Source: Bacteroidia bacterium | GTDB lineage: Bacteria; Bacteroidota; Bacteroidia; AKYH767-A; OLB10 | DNA: 5,439 nt | Direction of reading: 5' to 3' | NCBI GenBank assembly: GCA_025450095.1 | Contig: JANWID010000302.1 | Location: forward strand, 1-5,439 | Shown: piece after piece, positions 1 to 5,439 of the stretch | How the letters are laid out: each line of letters opens with the position of its first letter | Numbering within the stretch: position 1 is the stretch's first letter | Made by a program: the position numbers and the translations under genes | Notes under the pieces: model-generated | What the model saw: only the letters and a program-made list of their open reading frames with translations | Databases searched by the model: none | What the model was told of the DNA's origin: nothing

Positions 1-1
1 A

Positions 2-523
2 TCGTGGCTACATGCTGATACTTCCAGGGTTTCATTAACAGGTCATAGCAGGGGAGGAGGAATGGCAATTCTTAAAGCTGCCGAAGATGCCCGAATTCGT
101 TCGGTTGCTACCTGGGCGGCAGTATCGGATTTCAGCCGGTTCTTAACCATGCAGGATATTGAGCGCTGGAAAAAAACCGGAGTGTATTACGTCGAGAACT
201 ACCGTACCGGGCAACAGATGCCGCTCTACCTTCAACTGTATGATGATTTTGTTGCCAACCAACACCGTCTGCATATTCGTTCGGCTGTGGAAAAGTTGAA
301 TATTCCGTTACTGGTTGTTCATGGTACTCGTGATGAAACAGTATCATTCGACCAGGCGCTCGAGCTGCATGCCAGGAATCCCGCCATTGCTGAATTGCTC
401 GAGATTGAAGGCGGTGATCACACTTTTGGTGCAGTGCATCCATTTCAGGAAGCAACACTGCCCGAACATTTCAGGAGAGTCGTGGAAGAAACATCAGAAT
501 TTTTCAAAAAGCATAACCGGTGA
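2..523 (+). CDS. Alpha/beta hydrolase (dienelactone hydrolase / S9-peptidase-like), 3' part only
   Basis: The reading frame is open from base 2, so the gene starts before the window; 173 codons are visible, ending in TGA. All three triad residues of an alpha/beta-hydrolase fold can be seen: the nucleophile Ser (codon 47-49) in the elbow GHSRGG, an Asp (codon 332-334) in HGTRDETV, and a His (codon 419-421) in GGDHTFG. The spacing and the order Ser, Asp, His are those of the family, and the C-terminal strand-loop 'PLLVVHGTRDE' is typical of dienelactone hydrolases and prolyl-oligopeptidase-like esterases. The ATG at 62 is not the start: it lies just after the catalytic Ser, and the apparent GGAGG in front of it is the codons for the elbow glycines. 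The substrate cannot be told; a cytoplasmic esterase or peptidase is likely, but the missing N-terminus could carry a signal peptide or an extra domain. The next gene begins 39 bp downstream, so cotranscription is possible. Confidence 0.86.
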   Translation, partial: SWLHADTSRVSLTGHSRGGGMAILKAAEDARIRSVATWAAVSDFSRFLTMQDIERWKKTGVYYVENYRTGQQMPLYLQLYDDFVANQHRLHIRSAVEKLNIPLLVVHGTRDETVSFDQALELHARNPAIAELLEIEGGDHTFGAVHPFQEATLPEHFRRVVEETSEFFKKHNR

Positions 524-562
524 ACCGGAAATATTCCTGTTATTCTCATTTAATCCATCGGT

Positions 563-1669
563 ATGCCCATTAAACTTGCCATTGGGGGTACACGAGGTAT
601 TCCGAATCAATATGGTGGATTTGAACAGTGTGCTGAATTTTTATCTGTACTCCTTTCGGAGATGGATTATGAGGTAACTGTATATAATTCTCATTATCAC
701 GAATACCAGGAAAAAAAATTCGGGAAGGTGAATATTGTTCACATTCACAACCCGGAAACTACAATTGGAACAGCAGGGAATTTTCTTTACGATTATGCTT
801 GTATTAAAGATGCTGTCAGAAATGAAATGGATATTCTACTTGTTCTGGGTTATACAACCGCATCCGTTTTTTATGGTTCATTTTATTTCGGAAAAACAAT
901 ACTGGTTACCAATATGGATGGCCTGGAATGGAAACGTGATAAGTGGAATCCCATGGTAAAGAAACTGGCGAAATGGTTTGAAAAACTTGCCGCTATACAC
1001 TCGCCACACCTGGTCTCGGACAATGCAGAGATCAGGAATTACCTGTTGCGAACATATCAGCGTGACTCGGCATTCATACCTTACGGTTGTACAATTTTTC
1101 ATTCACCCAATGAAAATCTCCTTCCGGAATATGATGCCCGGCCCGGTGAATATGGAATCATCATCGCCAGGATGGAAGCGGAAAATAATATCGAAATGAT
1201 GCTCGAGGGATTTGTCCGTTCAAAACAGGATTGTATGTTGCTGGTCGTCGGTAATACGGTTACCGGCTATGGTAAAAAAATGAAAAGGATGTTTGGAGCT
1301 GAAAAGAGGATAAAGTTTACCGAAGGAATATACAACCTGGATGTGTTGAATAACCTCCGGTATTTTTCACGCTATTACCTGCATGGACATTCGGTGGGAG
1401 GAACCAACCCGGCCCTCCTCGAAGCGATGGCTTCCGGTGCTTTTGTAATAGCCCATGGAAATGAATTTAACCGTTCTGTGTTACAATCGAACGGACTCTT
1501 TTTTGATTCAACATCTTCTCTTATTGAATTGCTGGATCAGCGAAATTACCTTGGAGACTTACGGGCAGACTGCATTTCACGGAATTATGAACAAGTGAAT
1601 ACGCGTTACAACTGGAATGTAGTTGCAAAGCAGTATCATGAGCTTTTCAGCAAGCTGATGAAAAAATGA
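563..1669 (+). CDS. Glycosyltransferase, DUF1972 / GT4 family (rhamnosyltransferase-like)
   Basis: This complete 368-residue protein has the length and two-domain (GT-B) layout of DUF1972 glycosyltransferases. The N-terminal domain opens with the family signature GTRGIPNQYGGFE (residues 9-21), a glycine-rich loop after the first strand, and carries NMDGLEWKRDKW (117-128). The C-terminal domain has the donor-binding strand IARMEAENNIEMMLEGF (201-217), a variant of the usual R-x-E-x-x-N element, and HGHSVGGTNPALLEAMASG (274-292) with E287 as the conserved acidic residue. Position 279, where the first Glu of the GT4 E-x7-E motif would fall, is Gly; from memory this is usual for DUF1972 members. 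No signal peptide or membrane segment is seen, so it should work on the cytoplasmic face, adding a nucleotide-activated sugar to a lipid-linked glycan. Relatives include rhamnosyltransferases, but the sugar here is unknown. The ATG at 563 is well supported because an in-frame TAA sits at 551-553. No Shine-Dalgarno sequence is visible. Confidence 0.93.
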   Translation: MPIKLAIGGTRGIPNQYGGFEQCAEFLSVLLSEMDYEVTVYNSHYHEYQEKKFGKVNIVHIHNPETTIGTAGNFLYDYACIKDAVRNEMDILLVLGYTTASVFYGSFYFGKTILVTNMDGLEWKRDKWNPMVKKLAKWFEKLAAIHSPHLVSDNAEIRNYLLRTYQRDSAFIPYGCTIFHSPNENLLPEYDARPGEYGIIIARMEAENNIEMMLEGFVRSKQDCMLLVVGNTVTGYGKKMKRMFGAEKRIKFTEGIYNLDVLNNLRYFSRYYLHGHSVGGTNPALLEAMASGAFVIAHGNEFNRSVLQSNGLFFDSTSSLIELLDQRNYLGDLRADCISRNYEQVNTRYNWNVVAKQYHELFSKLMKK

Positions 1670-1756
1670 TTGTTCACATTTATGGTTAAAAACTTCTGTG
1701 GTGTTCCCGGTGAATGTTAAAATATTGTGTTCAAATTTGGCAATGTATTATCGCTT

Positions 1757-3382
1757 ATGCTGAAATCTGCTTACTGCAATTCCCGTACAGTCCTGATCAT
1801 AATGATGCTATTGCTTGCCGGAAAAGGACAGGCACAACATTATTATTTCCCGCTGAATAATGAATACATGACGCGATATGATTCGTCGTTATATCGTGTC
1901 GGTTCAACAGTCCATACTTCTGTTAAACCTTTTATCAGCAATGAAGTGGAGGCAGTCACTTCCATCGATACGATTGATGCTTTCAAAATAAAGGATAAAA
2001 AATTCAACAACTCCCTGGTGGGACGGAAGCTCTTTCGCGATCACCTGGTACAGGTTCCTGCTGAAGATTTTTTCCTTTACGGAGATTTTAATTTTGAATT
2101 CAGTGGTGGGAAGTCAATGGAGACGGTTGAGGATAAGAACTGTTTCATCAATTCAAGGGGATTTTCACTTGGCGGAACTTTCGGCAAACGGTTTTCATTT
2201 TATACTTCGTTCGTTGAATCCCAGTCCACCTTCTCTACCTATATCGATTCTGCAGTCAGGAGAACCCTGGTAGTGCCGGGTGCCAGCCGTATCAAGAATT
2301 ACGGTGACAAATTTGATTATGGAACCGCTTTTGGATCCATTGCTTATTCGTTGAAAAAATATTTCAGTTTTCAGTTTGGTCACGATAAAAATTTTATCGG
2401 CGATGGTTATCGTTCCATGTTGCTTTCAGATAACTCCTATAATTATCCATTCCTGAAGATCAATGCCAATTTCTGGAAAATAAAATACATGGTACTGTAC
2501 ACCATGTTCCAGGACGGACCTTACGCACATAATAACGATGACCAGAGCTTCCGAAGGAAATATGCAACATTTCATTACCTCGATGTCAACATTGGAAAAC
2601 ACCTGACTTTCGGAATATTGGAATCGATTATTTTCAAGTATGATTCAACCAGGGGTTATGATCTCAATTATCTGAACCCGGTAATCTTCCTACGGCCTAC
2701 GGAGTTTGCAGAAGGTTCGCCCGATAATGTTCTTATGGGATTCAATCTCCGCTGTAAGCTTAACAGCAGGGCGTATGTTTATGGTCAGCTGATGCTGGAT
2801 GAATTCAAACTCGATGAAGTGAAAGCCGGAAACGGATGGTGGGGGAATAAACAAGCCTTCCAGTTAGGATTCAGAACATTCAGCATTTTCGGACTCAAGA
2901 ATCTCGATGTACAGGGAGAATACAATTATGCCCGGCCTTATACATACCAGCACAAAGCTCCGACTTCAGCATATTCCCATTACAATGAGCCATTGGCTCA
3001 TCCTCTTGGAGGGAATTTCTGGGAGGCAATCGGATCTTTGAATTATTCCTGGAAGCGATGGAATGTTATGGCCAGAGGTATCTATGCAAAAGTTGGGTAC
3101 GACTATGATAGTACGGGCACACCCGCTAATTACGGGCATAACGTCCTGCTCAGCTATGACGACAAAGTGAGTGATTATGGAAACGAAACGCTGCAGGGCC
3201 TTGAAACCACGGTAATTAATGGAGAATTCAGGGTATGGTACCTGCTCAATCCGAAGAGCAATATGGTTATTGAAACCGGTGCCCGTTTGCGTCAGTCCGA
3301 AAACCGGTATGGTACCGATAATACCATGTACATATACTTTGGTATCCGAACCAATCTTGTGAATCGTTATTTTGATTTCTAA
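1757..3382 (+). CDS. Capsule assembly Wzi family outer-membrane beta-barrel protein
   Basis: From the ATG at 1757 this is a 541-residue secreted protein; residue numbers below count from a possible GTG start at 1727 (551 residues). A Sec signal peptide fits the ATG start: MLKSAYCNSR, a hydrophobic core TVLIIMMLLLAG, then KGQAQ with likely cleavage near residue 37. The GTG start would give an unusually long n-region. The mature protein has many alternating aromatic segments typical of outer-membrane strands and ends in Phe (YFDF), the usual barrel C-terminal signal. Segments resembling Wzi-like proteins of Bacteroidota include GHDKNFIGDGYRSMLLSDNS (218-237), the region 241-262 around FWKIKY, LNPVIFLRP (316-324) and YNEPLAHPLGGNFWE (419-433). 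In enterobacteria Wzi binds capsule polysaccharide at the outer surface; here a role in attaching or assembling surface polysaccharide is inferred. The RemB proteins named in flavobacterial gliding are a possible alternative label. It lies 87 bp after the glycosyltransferase (57 bp if GTG is used). Confidence 0.85.
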   Translation: MLKSAYCNSRTVLIIMMLLLAGKGQAQHYYFPLNNEYMTRYDSSLYRVGSTVHTSVKPFISNEVEAVTSIDTIDAFKIKDKKFNNSLVGRKLFRDHLVQVPAEDFFLYGDFNFEFSGGKSMETVEDKNCFINSRGFSLGGTFGKRFSFYTSFVESQSTFSTYIDSAVRRTLVVPGASRIKNYGDKFDYGTAFGSIAYSLKKYFSFQFGHDKNFIGDGYRSMLLSDNSYNYPFLKINANFWKIKYMVLYTMFQDGPYAHNNDDQSFRRKYATFHYLDVNIGKHLTFGILESIIFKYDSTRGYDLNYLNPVIFLRPTEFAEGSPDNVLMGFNLRCKLNSRAYVYGQLMLDEFKLDEVKAGNGWWGNKQAFQLGFRTFSIFGLKNLDVQGEYNYARPYTYQHKAPTSAYSHYNEPLAHPLGGNFWEAIGSLNYSWKRWNVMARGIYAKVGYDYDSTGTPANYGHNVLLSYDDKVSDYGNETLQGLETTVINGEFRVWYLLNPKSNMVIETGARLRQSENRYGTDNTMYIYFGIRTNLVNRYFDF

Positions 3383-3447
3383 TGTTAAAACTGTCTGATA
3401 CCCGGATATTGTTGCGTGATCCGAATGAAATTTGTAACTTCACCCAT

Positions 3448-3461
3448 AAATTGAGCAATTT
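3448..3461. repeat. Short inverted repeat upstream of the wecA-like gene
   Basis: AAATTG at 3448-3453 and CAATTT at 3456-3461 are perfect inverted copies separated by AG. As DNA this resembles a small dimer-binding operator, and it lies just upstream of the candidate -33 element at 3470. A second, wider pair, TTTGTAA (3431-3437) and TTACAAA (3461-3467), encloses it. Both are AT-rich and could be chance; no regulator can be named. Confidence 0.3.
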
Positions 3462-3469
3462 TACAAAAA

Positions 3470-3504
3470 TTTGCACGCTCCTGAAGAGACAGAACATACA
3501 TTTG
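3470..3504 (+). promoter_or_regulatory. Candidate Bacteroidota-type promoter for the wecA-like gene
   Basis: TACATTTG at 3497-3504 matches the Bacteroidota -7 consensus TAnnTTTG exactly, and TTTG at 3470-3473 could serve as the -33 element. The spacing of 23 bases is at the long end of what is accepted. Transcription would start near 3511, leaving a leader of only about 16 bases before the ATG at 3527. Two further partial matches, GAAATTTG (3427-3434) and AAAATTTG (3466-3473), lie upstream, so the true element is uncertain. Confidence 0.35.
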
Positions 3505-3526
3505 TCAGATCTAGAAAAACGGCTTC

Positions 3527-4597
3527 ATGATTAATATCGCTTTTGGTTGCATAACCGCTTTCATCATTACATTTTTGGCGATACCATCAATAATCAAAGT
3601 TGCCATTATTAAAAACCTTTTCGATGAACCCGGTGAACGTAAAGCGCATAAATCAAGCATTCCAACATTAGGGGGTCTTGCTATTTTTGCTGGGGTTGTT
3701 TTTTCCTACACATTCTGGTCTTCGGGTATTGATGATGAATCAGCACAATACATCATTTCAGCCATCATCGTCATGTTTTTTATCGGAATCAAAGATGATA
3801 TCATCGAGCTGACACCCAGGAAAAAGTTTTACGGCCAGCTTATTTCTGCTATCATCATCGTATTGTTTGGGGAAATCCGGGTTACTAACCTGTTCGGAAT
3901 CTTTGGGATTTATGAAATTCCCTATTGGTTCAGTATTCTTTTTTCGCTCTTTACCATTCTTACAATCGTGAACGCTTTCAACCTGATTGATGGTATAGAT
4001 GGTCTTGCTGCCGGAATTGGGGCCATAGCATCTTTTGCCTTCGGACTCTGGTTTTACAACTACAACCAGATATCCTTATGTATTCTTTCGTTTACATTAT
4101 TCAGTTCGCTGCTGGCTTTCCTCGTTTATAATTTCTCACCTGCCAACATATTTATGGGTGATACGGGATCGCTCATTATAGGGCTGATATTATCCGTGCT
4201 GGCCATCAAGTTTATTCAGCTGAGTTTTGCATCACCACCCTATGCATTTCCTTTCCGTTCCAGTCCAGCCATGGCCATTGCCATCCTGATCATTCCACTT
4301 TTCGATACGTTGAGGATCTTCATCTTGCGTGTAATGAATAAGCGGTCACCGTTCATAGCCGACCGCAACCACATGCATCATCTTTTACTTGACCTGGGTC
4401 TTTCACATCGGGGAGTGTCATTGACTCTTTACACGGTCAATATATTTTTCATCATGACAGCCCTGATGCTGCGGGATATTTCAAGTCTTGTCCTGCTCAT
4501 CATACTTTCACTTATGGCCGTCATTTTTAGCGTGGTTCCTTATGTAATCCTGAGGTACATGCGGGATAAAAAAGTGGACTTCCGATTTGAGAAGTAA
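3527..4597 (+). CDS. wecA: Undecaprenyl-phosphate sugar-1-phosphate transferase (WecA/TagO-like, MraY superfamily)
   Basis: This complete, very hydrophobic 356-residue protein has about ten or eleven membrane helices, as expected for the polyprenyl-phosphate HexNAc-1-phosphate transferase family. The family's cytoplasmic motifs appear in order: DEPGERKAHKSSIPTLGG (residues 33-50), the Asp pair D90-D91 in GIKDDIIEL, NAFNLIDGIDGLA (149-161) with D155 and D158, NIFMGDTGS (207-215) with D212, FDTLRI (259-264), and the His-rich loop ADRNHMHHLLLDLG (278-291). NHMHH is the WecA/TagO-type form of this loop and argues against MraY itself. The enzyme moves a sugar-1-phosphate, most often GlcNAc-1-P from UDP-GlcNAc, to undecaprenyl phosphate at the inner membrane, starting O-antigen, capsule or wall-polymer synthesis; the exact sugar is not readable. 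It is placed 144 bp after the Wzi-family gene and may have its own promoter. No Shine-Dalgarno sequence precedes the ATG. Confidence 0.93.
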   Translation: MINIAFGCITAFIITFLAIPSIIKVAIIKNLFDEPGERKAHKSSIPTLGGLAIFAGVVFSYTFWSSGIDDESAQYIISAIIVMFFIGIKDDIIELTPRKKFYGQLISAIIIVLFGEIRVTNLFGIFGIYEIPYWFSILFSLFTILTIVNAFNLIDGIDGLAAGIGAIASFAFGLWFYNYNQISLCILSFTLFSSLLAFLVYNFSPANIFMGDTGSLIIGLILSVLAIKFIQLSFASPPYAFPFRSSPAMAIAILIIPLFDTLRIFILRVMNKRSPFIADRNHMHHLLLDLGLSHRGVSLTLYTVNIFFIMTALMLRDISSLVLLIILSLMAVIFSVVPYVILRYMRDKKVDFRFEK

Positions 4598-4611
4598 AAG
4601 GGTATTTACTT
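4592..4611 (+). other. Weak stem-loop overlapping the wecA-like stop codon
   Basis: AAGTAAA (4592-4598) and TTTACTT (4605-4611) are perfect 7-base inverted copies around the six-base loop AGGGTA; the first arm contains the TAA stop. The stem is almost all A-T and is not followed by a T run (TAAAATTTG follows), so it is a poor intrinsic terminator. It may slow 3' decay of the mRNA or be chance. Confidence 0.3.
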
Positions 4612-4671
4612 TAAAATTTGAGAATCAGAGCCTTTTTAGGTTACAGTAATTTTAATATTAAGTCACATTTC

Positions 4672-4702
4672 ATGGCTTAACTATACTTTTCAAGCCATTT
4701 TT
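4672..4702 (+). terminator. Candidate intrinsic terminator after the polysaccharide genes
   Basis: ATGGCTT (4672-4678) and AAGCCAT (4692-4698) form a perfect 7-bp stem with a 13-base loop, and the downstream arm leads directly into a T run (4698-4702, TTTTT). It lies about 75 bases after the wecA-like stop codon, a reasonable place to end that transcript. The stem is short and has only three G-C pairs, so termination would be modest. A second inverted repeat (4679-4685 with 4704-4710) competes with or interlocks with it. Confidence 0.45.
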
Positions 4703-4827
4703 CTATAGTTTCAGACTTCACATCAAATTTTTAAAAGGCTGGTAAACAATCAATTATAACAAAGAATCAAATTGTTGATAAATTTCCTCAGAATTATGAT
4801 TAACTTATTGACATACTGACTGTAAGA

Positions 4828-4862
4828 TTGAAGACAAAAGGGGTGGATTTTTTTTAATTTTG
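4828..4862 (+). promoter_or_regulatory. Candidate Bacteroidota-type promoter for the transglycosylase gene
   Basis: TAATTTTG at 4855-4862 matches the -7 consensus TAnnTTTG. TTG at 4828-4830 is the only nearby -33 candidate, at 24 bases, slightly longer than usual. A run of eight T (4848-4855) lies just before the -7 element. A start near 4869 would leave a leader of about 30 bases, AT-rich and without a Shine-Dalgarno sequence, before the ATG at 4898. Confidence 0.4.
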
Positions 4863-4897
4863 CCCGTAATTTAGCCATACAGTTGTAAATTAATTTA

Positions 4898-5439
4898 ATG
4901 AGGCAGTACATCAAATTACTGAAAGGCATTTGCTTGATTACCCTGATGGGGTTGGGAGGGTTACCTCTTGCAGCTCAGCAGGTTGAAAGCCAGGCATGCG
5001 CAATAGCAGGACCCTGTGATCCGATTGTGGAGATGCTGGATAGTCTGGTTACATTGAATCATGTAATCCGCTATAACAATCTCAGCACCTTCGGAGCGGG
5101 AACAACTTCAAAAACGGATCTTCCTTATTATAGTGATGAGATTTATGCTCAGCGGATGCGGACCATATATTCCCCGATTCCGCTGGAGTACAATGACCAG
5201 GTTAGACAGTATATCGAATTATACGGATATAAAAAACGGGAACTGACCAGCAGGGTATTGGGATTATCGACACTTTATTTTCCTTTGTTTGAACAGATTC
5301 TCGACCAGGAAGGATTGCCTCTTGAATTCAAATACTTATCGGTTGTAGAATCGGCTTTGAACCCGGTTGCCGTATCACGTGTTGGTGCCACAGGTCTCTG
5401 GCAGTTTATGTATAATACCGGCAAGCTTTATAATTTGAA
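4898..5439 (+). CDS. Lytic murein transglycosylase, MltD-like, 5' part only
   Basis: The gene starts at ATG 4898 and is still open at the window end, giving 180 whole codons. Residues 1-26 form a signal peptide (basic MRQYIKLLKG, hydrophobic ICLITLMGLGGLPLAA), with cleavage likely at LAA-QQ; there is no lipobox, unlike E. coli MltD, which is a lipoprotein. After a linker region with two Cys (34 and 40) comes the start of the SLT (goose-lysozyme-like) domain. LPLEFKYLSVVESALNP (140-156) carries the expected catalytic Glu at 151, and SRVGATGLWQFMYNTGKLY (160-178) matches the GA-x-G-L-WQFM signature. Such enzymes cut the MurNAc-GlcNAc bond of peptidoglycan without water, forming 1,6-anhydroMurNAc, in the periplasm. 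Full-length relatives usually carry C-terminal LysM repeats; these would lie outside the window. No Shine-Dalgarno sequence is present, only an AT-rich leader. The 300-bp spacer before it suggests an independent transcription unit. Confidence 0.9.
   Translation, partial: MRQYIKLLKGICLITLMGLGGLPLAAQQVESQACAIAGPCDPIVEMLDSLVTLNHVIRYNNLSTFGAGTTSKTDLPYYSDEIYAQRMRTIYSPIPLEYNDQVRQYIELYGYKKRELTSRVLGLSTLYFPLFEQILDQEGLPLEFKYLSVVESALNPVAVSRVGATGLWQFMYNTGKLYNL

Larger units (their letters stand above)
4598..4897. other. AT-rich 300-bp intergenic spacer between the wecA-like and transglycosylase genes
   Basis: No convincing gene is present on either strand. The stretch is visibly richer in A and T than the flanking genes. 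In order it holds the arm of a stem-loop at the upstream stop codon, a small 5-bp hairpin (AGCCT at 4629-4633 with AGGTT at 4638-4642, including one G-T pair), two interleaved 7-bp inverted repeats at 4672-4710, a run of eight T at 4848-4855, and a candidate promoter at 4828-4862. The middle part, about 4711-4827, shows nothing recognisable. The layout fits the end of one transcription unit followed by a promoter for the next. Confidence 0.7.

Noticed and set aside
132..458. Minus-strand open frame of 108 codons inside the hydrolase gene
   Set aside because: It is antisense to a gene with a clear catalytic triad and its translation resembles no protein family; a coding shadow.
521..565. The hydrolase and glycosyltransferase share a reading frame, suggesting a broken fusion or readthrough product
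   Set aside because: Two in-frame stops (TGA 521-523 and TAA 551-553) separate them, both proteins have natural ends, and these families are not known to me as fusions.
1731..1740. CAAATTTG as a -7 promoter element for the Wzi-type gene
   Set aside because: It mismatches the consensus at the first base, no TTG lies at the right distance upstream, and the short spacing to the glycosyltransferase fits cotranscription.
3404..3424. CGGAT (3404-3408) and ATCCG (3418-3422) as a terminator after the Wzi-type gene
   Set aside because: The stem is only five pairs and no T run follows, so it does not qualify as an intrinsic terminator.
3267..3497. Minus-strand open frame of 76 codons spanning the end of the Wzi-type gene and the following spacer
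   Set aside because: No recognisable domain or start signal, and much of it is antisense to conserved barrel sequence.
4750..4878. A 42-codon minus-strand ORF starting MAKLRAKLKK in the 300-bp spacer
   Set aside because: It lies in AT-rich DNA, has no ribosome binding site, its lysine codons come from the T run, and it overlaps the candidate promoter of the transglycosylase. Most likely chance.

Overview
The window looks like part of a Bacteroidota (Bacteroidetes) chromosome, probably a Bacteroidales-like or environmental relative. The evidence is a Wzi-type outer-membrane barrel of the kind common in this phylum, a MltD-type lytic transglycosylase, start codons with AT-rich leaders instead of Shine-Dalgarno sequences, and TAnnTTTG elements resembling the Bacteroidota -7 promoter motif. 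The assignment rests on protein family resemblance and motif reading only.

All five genes lie on the + strand. (1) Positions 2-523 hold the C-terminal part of an alpha/beta hydrolase that begins before the window and has its whole Ser-Asp-His triad inside it. (2) Positions 563-1669 encode a complete DUF1972/GT4 glycosyltransferase. (3) Positions 1757-3382 (or 1727-3382) encode a secreted outer-membrane protein of the capsule-assembly Wzi family. (4) Positions 3527-4597 encode a WecA/TagO-type polyprenyl-phosphate sugar-1-phosphate transferase. (5) Positions 4898-5439 hold the start of a periplasmic lytic transglycosylase that runs off the window end; no stop codon is present, so ORF finders that require one will miss it.

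Genes 2-4 form a plausible cell-surface polysaccharide set. The WecA-type enzyme would load the first sugar phosphate on the lipid carrier at the inner membrane, the GT4 enzyme would extend the glycan on the cytoplasmic side, and the Wzi-type barrel would act at the outer membrane in surface attachment or assembly. The hydrolase is close enough to the glycosyltransferase (39 bp) to be cotranscribed, but its substrate cannot be read from sequence. The transglycosylase is separated by a 300-bp AT-rich spacer and is probably its own transcription unit.

The two longer spacers (3383-3526 and 4598-4897) carry candidate promoters and inverted repeats. The most structured spot is 4672-4710, where two perfect 7-bp inverted repeats interleave; one of them is followed by a T run and may be a terminator. 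I see no rRNA, tRNA, CRISPR array, insertion sequence or clear undescribed system in the window.
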